Origin: Acidocella aquatica
Lineage (GTDB): Bacteria; Pseudomonadota; Alphaproteobacteria; Acetobacterales; Acetobacteraceae
NCBI RefSeq assembly: GCF_030160635.1
Contig: NZ_BSOS01000042.1
Span: 1 to 32,779, forward strand
Length of the DNA stretch: 32,779 nucleotides
Reading direction: 5' to 3'
The translations under genes and the position numbers were made by a program. Below, one piece after another: positions 24,834-31,845 of the stretch (the first letter of the stretch is position 1; the number at the start of each line of letters is the position of its first letter). The notes under the pieces were generated by a model. It saw nothing but the letters and a program-made list of their open reading frames with translations. It was not told where the DNA came from and made no database searches.

Positions 24834-25206
24834 GGCGGCGAAATGCGGAGAGATTTAGAAAAACCGTAGAAAGCAGATAAATATTAGAGAGAAAAAGTAC
24901 AAAATACTACGTCCCTGATGGGACGGCAAAAGCACATGCCGGCCACTCACATCACCTCGTGCTTCAAGCGGTCTGAACCGGCGCCGGATGCCGGTCTAGC
25001 CCGTGCTGCGCACGCCGCTTCGCGGTTGCAGGCCGCTTACTTCGCAGGGCCGTCCCCGCAAAAATCCGCGCAGACGCGCCCTGCTCGCGCGCAACCTTCC
25101 AGGCCAGACCGGCACTCGTCCCCGGTTCATTTTGACCGCACACGAGATGACGCGAGTGGCATCGGCCATTCGCCTCGCGCGTGATGAAATGAAAAGGATT
25201 ATGAAA
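24834..25206 (+). promoter_or_regulatory. Leader upstream of ssb with A+T-rich block and hairpins
   Basis: An A+T-rich, purine-rich block (about 24850-24908) contains possible promoter hexamers and ends in a perfect CGTCCC-TGAT-GGGACG hairpin (24910-24925). It is followed by a G+C-rich stretch with ACCGGC/GCCGGT and CCGC-TTCG-CGG hairpins. The last 30 bases are again purine-rich. The sequence ATCGGCCATTCGC near 25161-25173 also occurs near 7047-7059, before the TOPRIM gene. Open frames here are short and the conserved SSB start is at 25207. Confidence 0.5.
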
Positions 25207-25638
25207 ATGGCTGGTTCTGAAAACATGGTTATCCTGATGGGGAATCTCGGCAAAGACCCGGAAGTTCACACGACAGGGAGCGGCAATATGATTGTCAATC
25301 TTTCGGTTGCCACAACAAAATCATGGAGGGATCGCGATAGCGGTGAAAGACGCGAACGCACCGAGTGGCACCGCGTCGTAATCTATAGCGACGGGCTTGC
25401 CAAAGTTGCAGATAAATATCTGCACAAGGGCAGCAAAGTTTATCTTCAAGGTTCGTTGCAGACGCGCAAATGGACCGATAACAATGGCCAGGACCGTTAT
25501 AGCACAGAAATCGTGCTGCAACCTTATGATGGTAAGCTCATCATGTTGGATGGCCAAAATGCTCAACGCACTGGCGGCTCCAAAGCAGAAGCTTCGGCAC
25601 CCGCAAATGGTGACCTGGATGGCGAAATCCCGTTCTGA
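25207..25638 (+). CDS. ssb: Single-stranded DNA-binding protein
   Basis: This is a 143-residue SSB. The OB-fold starts at MAGSENMVILMGNLGKDPE and includes TEWHRVVIYSDGLAKVADKY and KVYLQGSLQTRKWTD. The tail ends in DLDGEIPF, the acidic tip that recruits replication and repair proteins. AAGG is nine bases before ATG 25207; an in-frame ATG at 25201 is too close to it. The 143 residues are a usual length for plasmid SSBs, shorter than many chromosomal ones. In leading regions SSB is expressed early to coat incoming single strands and limit the SOS response. The hairpin-rich leader before it fits that context. Confidence 0.93.
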   Translation: MAGSENMVILMGNLGKDPEVHTTGSGNMIVNLSVATTKSWRDRDSGERRERTEWHRVVIYSDGLAKVADKYLHKGSKVYLQGSLQTRKWTDNNGQDRYSTEIVLQPYDGKLIMLDGQNAQRTGGSKAEASAPANGDLDGEIPF

Positions 25639-25656
25639 GTCCGCGAAAAATATTAA

Positions 25657-25691
25657 GTGCCTGGTTCGGACATCGCGCACCGGGCGCTTTT
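25657..25691 (+). terminator. Terminator-like hairpin after ssb
   Basis: GTGCCTGGT and ACCGGGCGC pair over nine positions with two G-T pairs, loop 13 bases, followed by TTTT. It begins 18 bases after the ssb stop codon. Confidence 0.5.
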
Positions 25692-25728
25692 CGTTGTCCC
25701 AACAACCGTCTCTACCAAGGAGAATGCC

Positions 25729-26013
25729 ATGCGTGCCTTGAACCGTATCACATGCAAAGCCGTCGGCCACGAGCCCCTTTATTACCAGGCCCGATTGACG
25801 AAAGATTGTGAATTCATTTGCGGTAACTACGCTCGGTGTTCCCGCTGTGATTCTGACGATTCCGTTAAAATCCACACGCTGGGCCTTCTCGACTTTTCAG
25901 CCTGGTTTCAGCTCGCCGGCCCGGCGTGTGGATTTACACTGACTGAATTGCATCGAGGAAAGTGGCGCGCCCTGCGCCGCTCATTCCGAAAGCGAACCAG
26001 CTACTGCCCTTAA
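25729..26013 (+). CDS. Hypothetical small cysteine-containing protein
   Basis: This is a 94-residue protein. CCAAGGAG precedes two ATGs; only 25729 gives a long frame. It contains CKAVGH, CEFICGNYARCSRC, and a basic C-terminal tail (KWRALRRSFRKRTSYC). The cysteines could form a zinc-binding knuckle, and the basic tail suggests nucleic-acid contact. It is flanked by terminator-like hairpins and is probably its own unit or part of a read-through operon after ssb. The family is not recognised. Confidence 0.68.
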   Translation: MRALNRITCKAVGHEPLYYQARLTKDCEFICGNYARCSRCDSDDSVKIHTLGLLDFSAWFQLAGPACGFTLTELHRGKWRALRRSFRKRTSYCP

Positions 26014-26021
26014 TCGCAAAC

Positions 26022-26078
26022 CCGGCATCCATGCCGGTTTTGATGGCAAGCCCTACATGTGCGGGACTTGCCCCATCC
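26022..26078 (+). terminator. Two adjacent hairpins between small genes
   Basis: CCGGC/GCCGG (26022-26037) is followed by TTTT and looks like a weak intrinsic terminator. Just after it, GATGGCAAGCCC pairs with GGG-CTTGCC-CATC (about 26042-26077). The second hairpin lies upstream of the DUF2958 ribosome binding site CAGGAG and could affect its translation. Confidence 0.45.
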
Positions 26079-26099
26079 AAAACCAACCAGGAGATTCCC

Positions 26100-26444
26100 A
26101 TGCAGTTACTGACTCCCGAACAACGCGAGACCATGCTCGCCAATGGCCGCCACTACCAGAGCGATCCGGATTTTGAACCGAAGCCCGTGGTTAAACTCTT
26201 CACGCCATGGGGCGCCTGCACCTGGCTGCTCACCGACCTTGATCCAGAAGATGAGGACATCGCAAGTGGACTTTGCGATCTCGGCTTTGGTGAGCCGGAA
26301 ATCGGCAGCGTCCGCATCTCCGAGATCGAGAGTATTCGCGGGCCAGGCGGCCTACGTGCCGAACGCGACGCCAACTTCGTCGCCAATGAAACCATCGGCG
26401 CCCACGCTGCCCGCGCCCGCATCGACGGGCAAATCCTCACCTAA
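26100..26444 (+). CDS. DUF2958-domain protein
   Basis: The 114-residue protein matches the small DUF2958 family common on alphaproteobacterial and gammaproteobacterial conjugative elements. It opens with LLTPEQRETMLANG, then PVVKLFTPWGACTWLLTDLDPEDEDIASGLCDLG, of which the segment VKLFTPWGACTWLLT is the family signature, and GEPEIGSVRISEIES. It fills the domain entirely. CAGGAG lies before ATG 26100. A strong terminator follows the stop. Its biochemical role is unknown. The family is typically found beside ArdC, ParB and SSB genes, as here. Confidence 0.88.
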   Translation: MQLLTPEQRETMLANGRHYQSDPDFEPKPVVKLFTPWGACTWLLTDLDPEDEDIASGLCDLGFGEPEIGSVRISEIESIRGPGGLRAERDANFVANETIGAHAARARIDGQILT

Positions 26445-26478
26445 CCTGATTTGCCCCTCACGCCATTTCCGTCAACCC

Positions 26479-26511
26479 GGCCCGGACCGCAATCAGCGTC
26501 CGGGCCGTTTT
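26479..26511 (+). terminator. Strong intrinsic terminator after the DUF2958 gene
   Basis: GGCCCGGAC (26479-26487) pairs perfectly with GTCCGGGCC (26498-26506), followed by GTTTTC. It sits 34 bases after the stop codon and 21 before the next start. Confidence 0.8.
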
Positions 26512-26527
26512 CTTATGGAGCATCCCC

Positions 26528-26764
26528 ATGACCGAAAAATCCAACATTCGCCTTCGCTACAGCTCAGTCGATGGTTGCACGAAGAAACAGAGCTTCACCT
26601 CGCTCGCGGACGCCCAGCGCTTCGCGCATCACTGGATCGGACCCCATCCCGAAATCGGCCGCACCTACGCCATCAGCGGCGACGGCATTGGCAAGATCGA
26701 AGCCGCCGGCGTCACGCTTGCCGCTTTGTTCCCCGAGCCGGGAAGCAGGGATCAGGTATCATGA
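26528..26764 (+). CDS. Small hypothetical plasmid protein
   Basis: This is a 78-residue protein. GGAG lies nine bases before ATG 26528. It has a basic beta-rich start (NIRLRYSSVDGCTKKQSF) and a helix AQRFAHHWIG, and ends EPGSRDQVS. It opens a run of five small genes in which each start overlaps the previous stop. The stop here overlaps ATG 26761 by four bases. The function is unknown. Confidence 0.72.
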   Translation: MTEKSNIRLRYSSVDGCTKKQSFTSLADAQRFAHHWIGPHPEIGRTYAISGDGIGKIEAAGVTLAALFPEPGSRDQVS

Positions 26765-27147
26765 AAATCCCGCAGCATGTTCCTATGGACGACGACACGA
26801 TCATCATCATCGATGGAATTTCCACCATCACGTGGTCTGGCTTTTTGCGGGTCAATTTCTTCGAACCGGAGGAAGCCGAGGAAATGCGGGCCGCCCCCCA
26901 GGGGCGCGGCGAATACCACGGGGGAGGGGGAGCAGCTGCGGAATTCCACCTCACCCTGCTGACGCACAAGGTCACTGAATTTAATTTGTGGGAAGTTGAA
27001 AAACTTCCTGTCAACCAATCTGTGCTTTTTACCGGACTGGCCCCCGATGACCTTACCTGCGAAACCAGCAGCATCGGTCTGCGGCTCGGGCGTGCTTTTG
27101 CGCTTAGCCAAATCCACTCTGGCACTCAAATCAGGACGACCGCATGA
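26761..27147 (+). CDS. Hypothetical protein with glycine-rich segment
   Basis: This is a 128-residue protein coupled to both neighbours by ATGA overlaps. It is acidic near the start (VPMDDDTIIIIDGIST), has a glycine-rich stretch GEYHGGGGAAAEF near residues 51-63, and probably has beta structure afterwards (EFHLTLLTHKVTEFNLWEVE). There is no signal peptide. The family is not recognised. Confidence 0.7.
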   Translation: MKIPQHVPMDDDTIIIIDGISTITWSGFLRVNFFEPEEAEEMRAAPQGRGEYHGGGGAAAEFHLTLLTHKVTEFNLWEVEKLPVNQSVLFTGLAPDDLTCETSSIGLRLGRAFALSQIHSGTQIRTTA

Positions 27148-27476
27148 CCGACGATGCGCTCAGGTCATTCTTTGACGAGTCCCGCTCCCTCCTGGAATCT
27201 CACGGCTTCAAGCTCGCCATCCCAGAGGGTATCGACATCGCCTTCTGGTGGGAAAAACGCCTTGCCGATGGCTCGACCGTCTCGATTACCTATGGCGATC
27301 AGGAGCCGTTCGGCGCCCCCTCGTTTCCAGACTGGTCGCTCTCCCATGGGTTTTTGGACGGGGGCGACTTCGCAATTACAGTGGGCCTCACCCTCCCGGA
27401 AGCCCTTGCGCAAGCCGTAGTCTTCGAGTGTGGCGTCACTTCTGTCGTTGGAGGGAGCCATGGACACATCCACTAA
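27144..27476 (+). CDS. Hypothetical protein
   Basis: This is a 110-residue acidic protein. ATG 27144 overlaps the previous stop by four bases. It has an N-terminal helix (ALRSFFDESRSLLESHG), then beta-rich text with aromatic residues (IAFWWEKRLADGSTVSITYG). Its end overlaps the next gene by 17 bases. The function is unknown. It shares the coupled arrangement of its neighbours. Confidence 0.7.
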   Translation: MTDDALRSFFDESRSLLESHGFKLAIPEGIDIAFWWEKRLADGSTVSITYGDQEPFGAPSFPDWSLSHGFLDGGDFAITVGLTLPEALAQAVVFECGVTSVVGGSHGHIH

Positions 27477-27753
27477 ATGCGCCATCTTTCAAACCACGGA
27501 TGGCCGCTTACGGCTCGATCGGATTTCCGGCGAGCGGGCTTCTCCCGTCGCCTACGCAAGTCCAGTCATCGACCGCAAAGGCGCGATCACCGGCGGGCAA
27601 TTACAACCGATCGTCGTGGTGCAAGGTTCCCGCAGCAAGGTTTGGCCGGATGCCACCGAGGCTCTCGCCTCGACTAAACTCCTGACGGTGGCGGCGCTGC
27701 GACGCCTCATTCATGAGGTATGCGCAACAGCCACCGCAGGAGCATTGCTATGA
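27460..27753 (+). CDS. Hypothetical protein
   Basis: This is a 97-residue protein starting at ATG 27460 inside the end of the previous gene, with GGAGGGAG immediately before it. It is beta-rich in the first 60 residues, then has a helix (LLTVAALRRLIHEVCATA). Its stop overlaps the next ATG (ATGA at 27750-27753). No family is recognised. Confidence 0.7.
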   Translation: MDTSTKCAIFQTTDGRLRLDRISGERASPVAYASPVIDRKGAITGGQLQPIVVVQGSRSKVWPDATEALASTKLLTVAALRRLIHEVCATATAGALL

Positions 27754-27983
27754 ACTACATCGCGCGCTTGCAGGGCGAGGCCGACGCTGCTCATGCGAAG
27801 ATAGCGGCAAAAGATCAGGCCATCCAGGCGTTTCGGGTGCATCTGCACGGCGAAAAGTTCCGAGGTTTTGAGCCCGATGGCTCTCGAAAAGACTGGATTG
27901 CGGTCGCCGACGTCCTGGCATGGTTAACCATCATCAAAGATGCTGAGCCCGGACAGGCCGATGACGCCGTGGAACCGGCATGA
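27750..27983 (+). CDS. Small hypothetical protein
   Basis: This is a 77-residue protein that begins in a four-base overlap with the previous gene, with AGGAG upstream of ATG 27750. The first half is a probable coiled coil (ARLQGEADAAHAKIAAKDQAIQ is the heptad-like region, residues about 5-26), and the rest contains RKDWIAVADVLAWL. It is the last gene of the coupled small-gene run; 59 bases separate it from the antitoxin gene. The function is unknown. Confidence 0.7.
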   Translation: MNYIARLQGEADAAHAKIAAKDQAIQAFRVHLHGEKFRGFEPDGSRKDWIAVADVLAWLTIIKDAEPGQADDAVEPA

Positions 27984-28042
27984 AAAAATGGCCCTGAGCC
28001 GCGAAATCTGCTATTGCTGATCCCAAGTCCTGGAGATCAGTC

Positions 28043-28420
28043 ATGAACGACCTGGTTTTCCGCTCGGAAGCCAAGATCAGCGCCCGTGATTTCACCTCTT
28101 TCTCACTCGAAAAGAGCCTTTCCATGAGTGTCACTCAAAAAACATCGGCAGCGTCGACGCTGCGCCACGACATTACAACTGCCATCGACACTGGCGTCAA
28201 CGTCGCGGCATTCATTCGTGACCTCGCAGGTCGACATGGTGTCAACTTCGTTGAATCTGATCTCGACCGGTTCGCGGCGGCGGCCTCTCGCCTCTCGGAT
28301 GCCGAGGTTCAGCCTGACGAAACCGCGGATCTGCTCCTTGCCATCTACCGTGCAGGCGTGATCTCGAATGACGAGAACATCGCGCTCTACAACGCTCATC
28401 TGCGCCAGACGATTGGATGA
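28043..28420 (+). CDS. Putative antitoxin of the Fic module
   Basis: This is a 125-residue protein directly before and overlapping the Fic gene by four bases, the usual antitoxin-toxin order. CTGGAG precedes ATG 28043. The C-terminal third is helical (DETADLLLAIYRAGVISNDEN) and resembles the short helical VbhA-type antitoxins. The canonical inhibitory motif (Ser/Thr)-x-x-x-Glu-(Gly/Asn) is not exact: SNDEN has one residue too few. Assignment as antitoxin therefore rests mainly on position. A more distal start at the second Met run (SMSVTQKTS) is possible. Confidence 0.6.
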   Translation: MNDLVFRSEAKISARDFTSFSLEKSLSMSVTQKTSAASTLRHDITTAIDTGVNVAAFIRDLAGRHGVNFVESDLDRFAAAASRLSDAEVQPDETADLLLAIYRAGVISNDENIALYNAHLRQTIG

Positions 28421-29127
28421 CTTTCGATCCTTTTGGGGATTTTGATACAAAAGGATATTTGCGCAACCGCTTTGCGGACAAGCTGCCGGAAGTCGTCAAA
28501 CTCAAAGAGCATGATACTTTCCGGCGCCATCTCGGCGACGCGCTTGCCGCACTTGCCGCGCGCCCGTCTCTCAACTACCGCGACGTGCTCGATACTCATC
28601 GCCGCCTGTTCACGGATTATTATCCCTCGGCCGGGCAGGATCGCGCCGTGATTCTTCCCGATCAGGCCGTTGGCAAGGCAGGACGTTACGACCTTTTCGC
28701 TCACCCGCTCGATTGCCAGCGAGCCGTCGAACACGGCCTGATTCTCGGACAACAGATCGCCACCATGCGCCAAAAACCCGGAGAAGTGATTGGGTTATTG
28801 GCCTTCGGCCATCCCTTCCTCGAAGGCAATGGGCGCGTTCTGATGGTCGTTCACAGCGATCTCTCCAGACGGGCCGGGATGCATATTGAATGGGAGAAGG
28901 TTGAGAAAGAACCATACATCGCTGCCCTGACCATGGAGCTCGAAGGGCCAGGAGCAGGCCGCCTGGATACTTTCCTCGCCCCTTTTGTCCGGGATGGTGC
29001 CAAACAGCCCGCACAGACGGCAACGTTGATGGCACGCAATCCCGGCCTCGGGCGATCTTCAGCATCTAAACCAGGTACAAGCGATGACTCCTCACCGACG
29101 CCTCGGCAATCCGGGCCATCGCCATAG
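28417..29127 (+). CDS. Fic/DOC-family protein
   Basis: This is a 236-residue Fic-fold protein. The active-site loop is HPFLEGNGR at residues 132-140, with the catalytic His132 and the anion-hole glycines intact. Fic enzymes transfer AMP or other phosphate-containing groups to target proteins. The canonical motif continues with two residues and an Arg; here that position is Met (VLM), a change that may alter nucleotide handling or be normal in this subfamily. Residues after about 195 form a low-complexity Ser/Pro/Ala tail. It overlaps the putative antitoxin by four bases. A hairpin follows. It may act as a toxin-antitoxin module for plasmid maintenance. Confidence 0.85.
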   Translation: MTFDPFGDFDTKGYLRNRFADKLPEVVKLKEHDTFRRHLGDALAALAARPSLNYRDVLDTHRRLFTDYYPSAGQDRAVILPDQAVGKAGRYDLFAHPLDCQRAVEHGLILGQQIATMRQKPGEVIGLLAFGHPFLEGNGRVLMVVHSDLSRRAGMHIEWEKVEKEPYIAALTMELEGPGAGRLDTFLAPFVRDGAKQPAQTATLMARNPGLGRSSASKPGTSDDSSPTPRQSGPSP

Positions 29128-29149
29128 CCTGAACTCTCTTATTCAATGG

Positions 29150-29177
29150 CTCCCGCATTTTTTCGGAAATGCGGGAG
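29150..29177. terminator. Perfect 11-bp hairpin between convergent genes
   Basis: CTCCCGCATTT (29150-29160) and AAATGCGGGAG (29167-29177) pair perfectly around TTTCGG. It lies 22 bases after the Fic stop codon. There is no U-tract after the plus-strand arm, so it is a stabilising or weakly terminating structure rather than a classic terminator. The stretch from there to 29324 is G+C-rich and shows no gene. Confidence 0.5.
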
Positions 29178-29324
29178 GGATCGGCGTGTTCTGACTAAGA
29201 ATGGCCCCGGCTTCATCGGCAGCCAAGCCGCCCACGGGTCGCCACTGACACTAATGACTCGGGCGCCCGGCGCGTCTGCGCGGCCTGGGCGGTCCTGGTG
29301 CCCCATGCCGCGTCTGGGCGGGTT

Positions 29325-29552
29325 TCAGCCCCTCCCACCGCCTTGGCGGGCCGTTGCCCGGTTCGCCGCCTCGACAAGCCAGGCCCCCGCCTCCCGCGTG
29401 TCAAACGGCACCCATGGCTCGTGCATCTCCACCAAGGTCAAAGCCCGGCATTGGCCACGAGCAATCTCGCAAAGCCGGTTTGCCTCCAACGCTGCTCGGG
29501 CCGAGACATTTAGATGATGGTTGGCACGGCGGCCCAGTGCGAACGCGTTCAA
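29325..29552 (-). CDS. Small hypothetical protein with TTG start
   Basis: This 75-residue frame begins at TTG 29552 right after AAGGAGG, 12 bases downstream of the preceding minus-strand stop. The spacing to TTG is short, so a later start (for example GTG in the next few codons) is possible. The text is plausible coding sequence, with NVSARAALEANRLCEIARGQC and EPWVPFDTREAGAWL. It follows the 116-residue gene in a two-gene minus-strand unit. The family is not recognised. Confidence 0.5.
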   Translation of the reverse strand: MNAFALGRRANHHLNVSARAALEANRLCEIARGQCRALTLVEMHEPWVPFDTREAGAWLVEAANRATARQGGGRG

Positions 29553-29564
29553 CTCCTCCTTTTG

Positions 29565-29915
29565 CTAGGCATCGATCGCCATACGGCTCGCCCGATACGC
29601 TTCATCAGCCAGCCGCTTCGCCTCGATGCAAGCCGCAATCGCCGGCGCCAGCACTTCCTCACGCAACGCCGTGAAGAAGTTCCGGCGGGTCGCATTGCTC
29701 TCCGGCTCGACCATCGCCGCGAGATTTTGCGCCATGTCCCGATCCGCCGCGTCCCGTAGATCCGGATCAAAATCCTCGATCTCAAGAGCCTCGACCAGAT
29801 GCGGAATCATCCGCCAATCCGGCGCCAGGTCACACATCATCTCATAACTCGCACGCGCACGCTTCTCGACGGGGAAGCGGACTAGATTTTCGTGCCAAAC
29901 ACCTTCGATAAGCAT
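29565..29915 (-). CDS. Hypothetical acidic protein
   Basis: This is a 116-residue protein, MLIEGVWHENLVRF onward. ATG 29915 has a strong CAGGAGG at the right distance; the frame is open further upstream, but that extension lacks a ribosome binding site. The sequence is acidic and helical (HLVEALEIEDFDPDLRD, FFTALREEVLAPAIAACIEA). It probably pairs with the small TTG gene that follows. The function is unknown. Confidence 0.65.
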   Translation of the reverse strand: MLIEGVWHENLVRFPVEKRARASYEMMCDLAPDWRMIPHLVEALEIEDFDPDLRDAADRDMAQNLAAMVEPESNATRRNFFTALREEVLAPAIAACIEAKRLADEAYRASRMAIDA

Positions 29916-30028
29916 CGCAAGACCTCCTGTTGATGCGTCAAGCATAGAAGAATCGAAGACCAATCATCAAGCGATACCCTGTTGAAAATAGAAAATTTTG
30001 TTTCTCGTGGCGCTCCCGCGTCGCTTCT

Positions 30029-30280
30029 TTATCCGGCCGCCCGCCTGTCACCCTCCCAATCCTGGGGCGGGTCTGAAGAACTCCCGGCCTGGCCGTGTTG
30101 CGGCGGTTCCGGCTTTCCTTTTTGGCCGGGCTGCTGCCGTCGCACCTTGATGCGGCTGGGCAGCTTGTCGTGCTTCCATTCGCCCGATTCTGCAATGAAT
30201 CTCACCGCACCTGTTGCGCTGGAGACGACGGATCTGCACCCGCCTCGCGCGGCCTGTGCGGAATGCCTGGCTTTAAGCAT
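30029..30280 (-). CDS. Small basic hypothetical protein
   Basis: This is an 83-residue basic protein with AGGAGA and AAGG upstream of ATG 30280. The central text GAVRFIAESGEWKHDKLPSR followed by a Lys/Arg/Pro/Gln-rich tail looks like real coding sequence with G/C-ending codons. The opposite strand also has open frames, so strand choice is by codon pattern and ribosome binding site. It may bind nucleic acid through its basic tail. The function is unknown. Confidence 0.5.
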   Translation of the reverse strand: MLKARHSAQAARGGCRSVVSSATGAVRFIAESGEWKHDKLPSRIKVRRQQPGQKGKPEPPQHGQAGSSSDPPQDWEGDRRAAG

Positions 30281-30447
30281 CGAGCCTTTCTATTCTCCTG
30301 TCTGCGCCGCATCATCATTGCGCATCGGGTGGGTTCTCTGCCTCAACCTTGTTGCCTCCAAAATCCCGGCAAGGCGGAATCCGACTGACCGCCGGTAGAC
30401 CGGCAGGTGTTACCCTGGCCCTTCTCGGGACGGGCGCGGTTGCGTGG

Positions 30448-30681
30448 CTACCGATCAATCCGAGTTTTCCCGGATCGAAAATCTTCTGGCTCCAGCTCAT
30501 CGTTTTTGCCGAAGCGGCGCGGGATGCGGCCGGGCAATGCTGGCATGTTCCCGCCTGCGAGTTTGGTTTGGCGCCCCTTGCACGCGGCATGAAAGCGGGG
30601 AGGGTCCTCGTATGCTTTCGGCGCCTTCGCCACACCGAATGAACCTGATTGCAATAATACAAATACAGCGGTCTGTTCCAT
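30448..30681 (-). CDS. Possible small hypothetical protein
   Basis: A 77-codon frame starts at ATG 30681 and ends with the charged stretch FGKNDELEPEDFRSGKTRID. There is no clear ribosome binding site, and competing frames on both strands are of similar quality. It is listed because the start coincides with an arm of a 22-bp inverted repeat and the product composition looks protein-like. It could equally be non-coding. Confidence 0.3.
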   Translation of the reverse strand: MEQTAVFVLLQSGSFGVAKAPKAYEDPPRFHAACKGRQTKLAGGNMPALPGRIPRRFGKNDELEPEDFRSGKTRIDR

Positions 30682-30977
30682 GCCGGGATCGTCTTCGGTT
30701 CGCGCGGTCTAAGCCCCGTTCCGCCCGGCCTCCATCCCCGATTTGCAAGCAAATCGCCTGCGGTGGCGCGTCTGCTCGCTGTGGACCGGTAGCCGGTCGG
30801 CTCCGCCGTCCGCCTGCCGTTCCACGCCAGCGCAAAGCCAAGTTGCCCGGATCGCAGCCCAAAAGAAGGGCCGCGCTCCGCTCAACCCGGCTTCGCTTCG
30901 ACCGAGCACACACGCCAGGGAGGATGCCGCTCGGCCCGGGTCTTTTTTCGACAGCACCGAAGACGATGCCGGCATGG
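30678..30977. repeat. 22-bp inverted repeat bracketing a hairpin-rich segment
   Basis: The sequence at 30678-30699 reappears inverted at 30956-30977 with 21 of 22 bases matching (the arm ends read ACCGAAGACGAT and CCGGCATGG). The 256 bases between the arms are G+C-rich and contain GATTTGC-AA-GCAAATC (30740-30755) and a GACCGG/CCGGTC hairpin near 30781-30795. No transposase or gene is supported inside. It lies just upstream of the gene at 31018, so it may be its leader, a recombination site or a MITE-like element. Confidence 0.6.
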
Positions 30978-31017
30978 GGCCGACAGCTTCGGATTATTGA
31001 GAAGGTTCATTTTTATC

Positions 31018-31623
31018 ATGGCTCAGAAACCCAACACCAAAACTTCGAACGTCCCCGCTTCCAAAGCCGCGCCGCGCACCCAGGCCAAACCCGCCTACAC
31101 GCTGGAACGCGCCATGCTCCTCTGCCCGAACGCAAACCTCGCCGCCAATCTGGAACGGACTTTCGCGCTGGACGCCGTCGATTACAACGAAATCCGTGAA
31201 ACCACCGAGGAGATGATCGGCACCCACGCCAAGATCCTCGCCCCCATCGATGAACGGGCCATCGAAATCCACCTGCAGCGCATCGTCGGCTCTTTCGTCG
31301 GCTCCGCCTGCGCCGCCGGGGAGTTCTACAGCGCCAAGGTCTCGGACGCGAAAAACCTCACCAGCAAGCTCGGGAATGACGATCGCGACGAAGACCGGGA
31401 GCCGATCTACGGTCTCGAAAGCAAAGCCCAGCGCGCCCGCGAATTCGCAGCGAAGGCCGGGATGCAAGCCTACGGGCTCCTCGCCGCAGCCCAGGGGGCG
31501 GTCGACGCCTTCGCCGCCGTGACCGGCTCCGACTGGAAACCTTACCAGCCGGCCCAACCCGCCGCCCAGGGCGTGACGCGTCAGGCAGCCAAAGCGGAAG
31601 TCGACGCCTTCGACGTCCGCTAA
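31018..31623 (+). CDS. Helical hypothetical plasmid protein
   Basis: This is a 201-residue soluble protein with a basic, Ala/Lys/Pro-rich disordered N-terminus (about residues 1-27) and then a helical body (LERAMLLCPNANLAANLERT, EIRETTEEMIG, KAQRAREFAAKAGMQAYGLL). GAGAAGG lies 11 bases before ATG 31018. A hairpin-rich leader precedes it and a strong terminator follows, so it is a single-gene unit. I do not recognise the family and see no catalytic motif. Confidence 0.78.
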   Translation: MAQKPNTKTSNVPASKAAPRTQAKPAYTLERAMLLCPNANLAANLERTFALDAVDYNEIRETTEEMIGTHAKILAPIDERAIEIHLQRIVGSFVGSACAAGEFYSAKVSDAKNLTSKLGNDDRDEDREPIYGLESKAQRAREFAAKAGMQAYGLLAAAQGAVDAFAAVTGSDWKPYQPAQPAAQGVTRQAAKAEVDAFDVR

Positions 31624-31632
31624 AAGCAGCAG

Positions 31633-31662
31633 GGGCGGGGTCTCAAACCTCGCCCTTTTTTT
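31633..31662 (+). terminator. Strong intrinsic terminator
   Basis: GGGCGGGGT (31633-31641) pairs with ACCTCGCCC (31647-31655), one G-T pair, loop CTCAA, followed by seven T. It starts nine bases after the preceding stop codon. The remaining sequence to 31845 is G+C-rich with short inverted repeats and no gene. Confidence 0.85.
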
Positions 31663-31845
31663 GTCGGGTGCCAACTCCACCACAGAGGGGCACGCTCGGG
31701 TCAGCTGCGCAGGCCCGCTCCGGCGCAGAGCCTGCGGCTCCGCCCCGATCGCAGACCGGCACAGCAACCTCTCATGCCGGTGAACCGGTGAACAACCTGT
31801 CAAAAAATGGAGAAACTCACGCCAAATCGTGCTAAGTAACAACCC

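Noticed and set aside
30349-30642. Plus-strand frame with hydrophobic text
   Set aside because: No ribosome binding site, and it overlaps a competing minus-strand frame. Coding status on either strand is too uncertain to prefer it.
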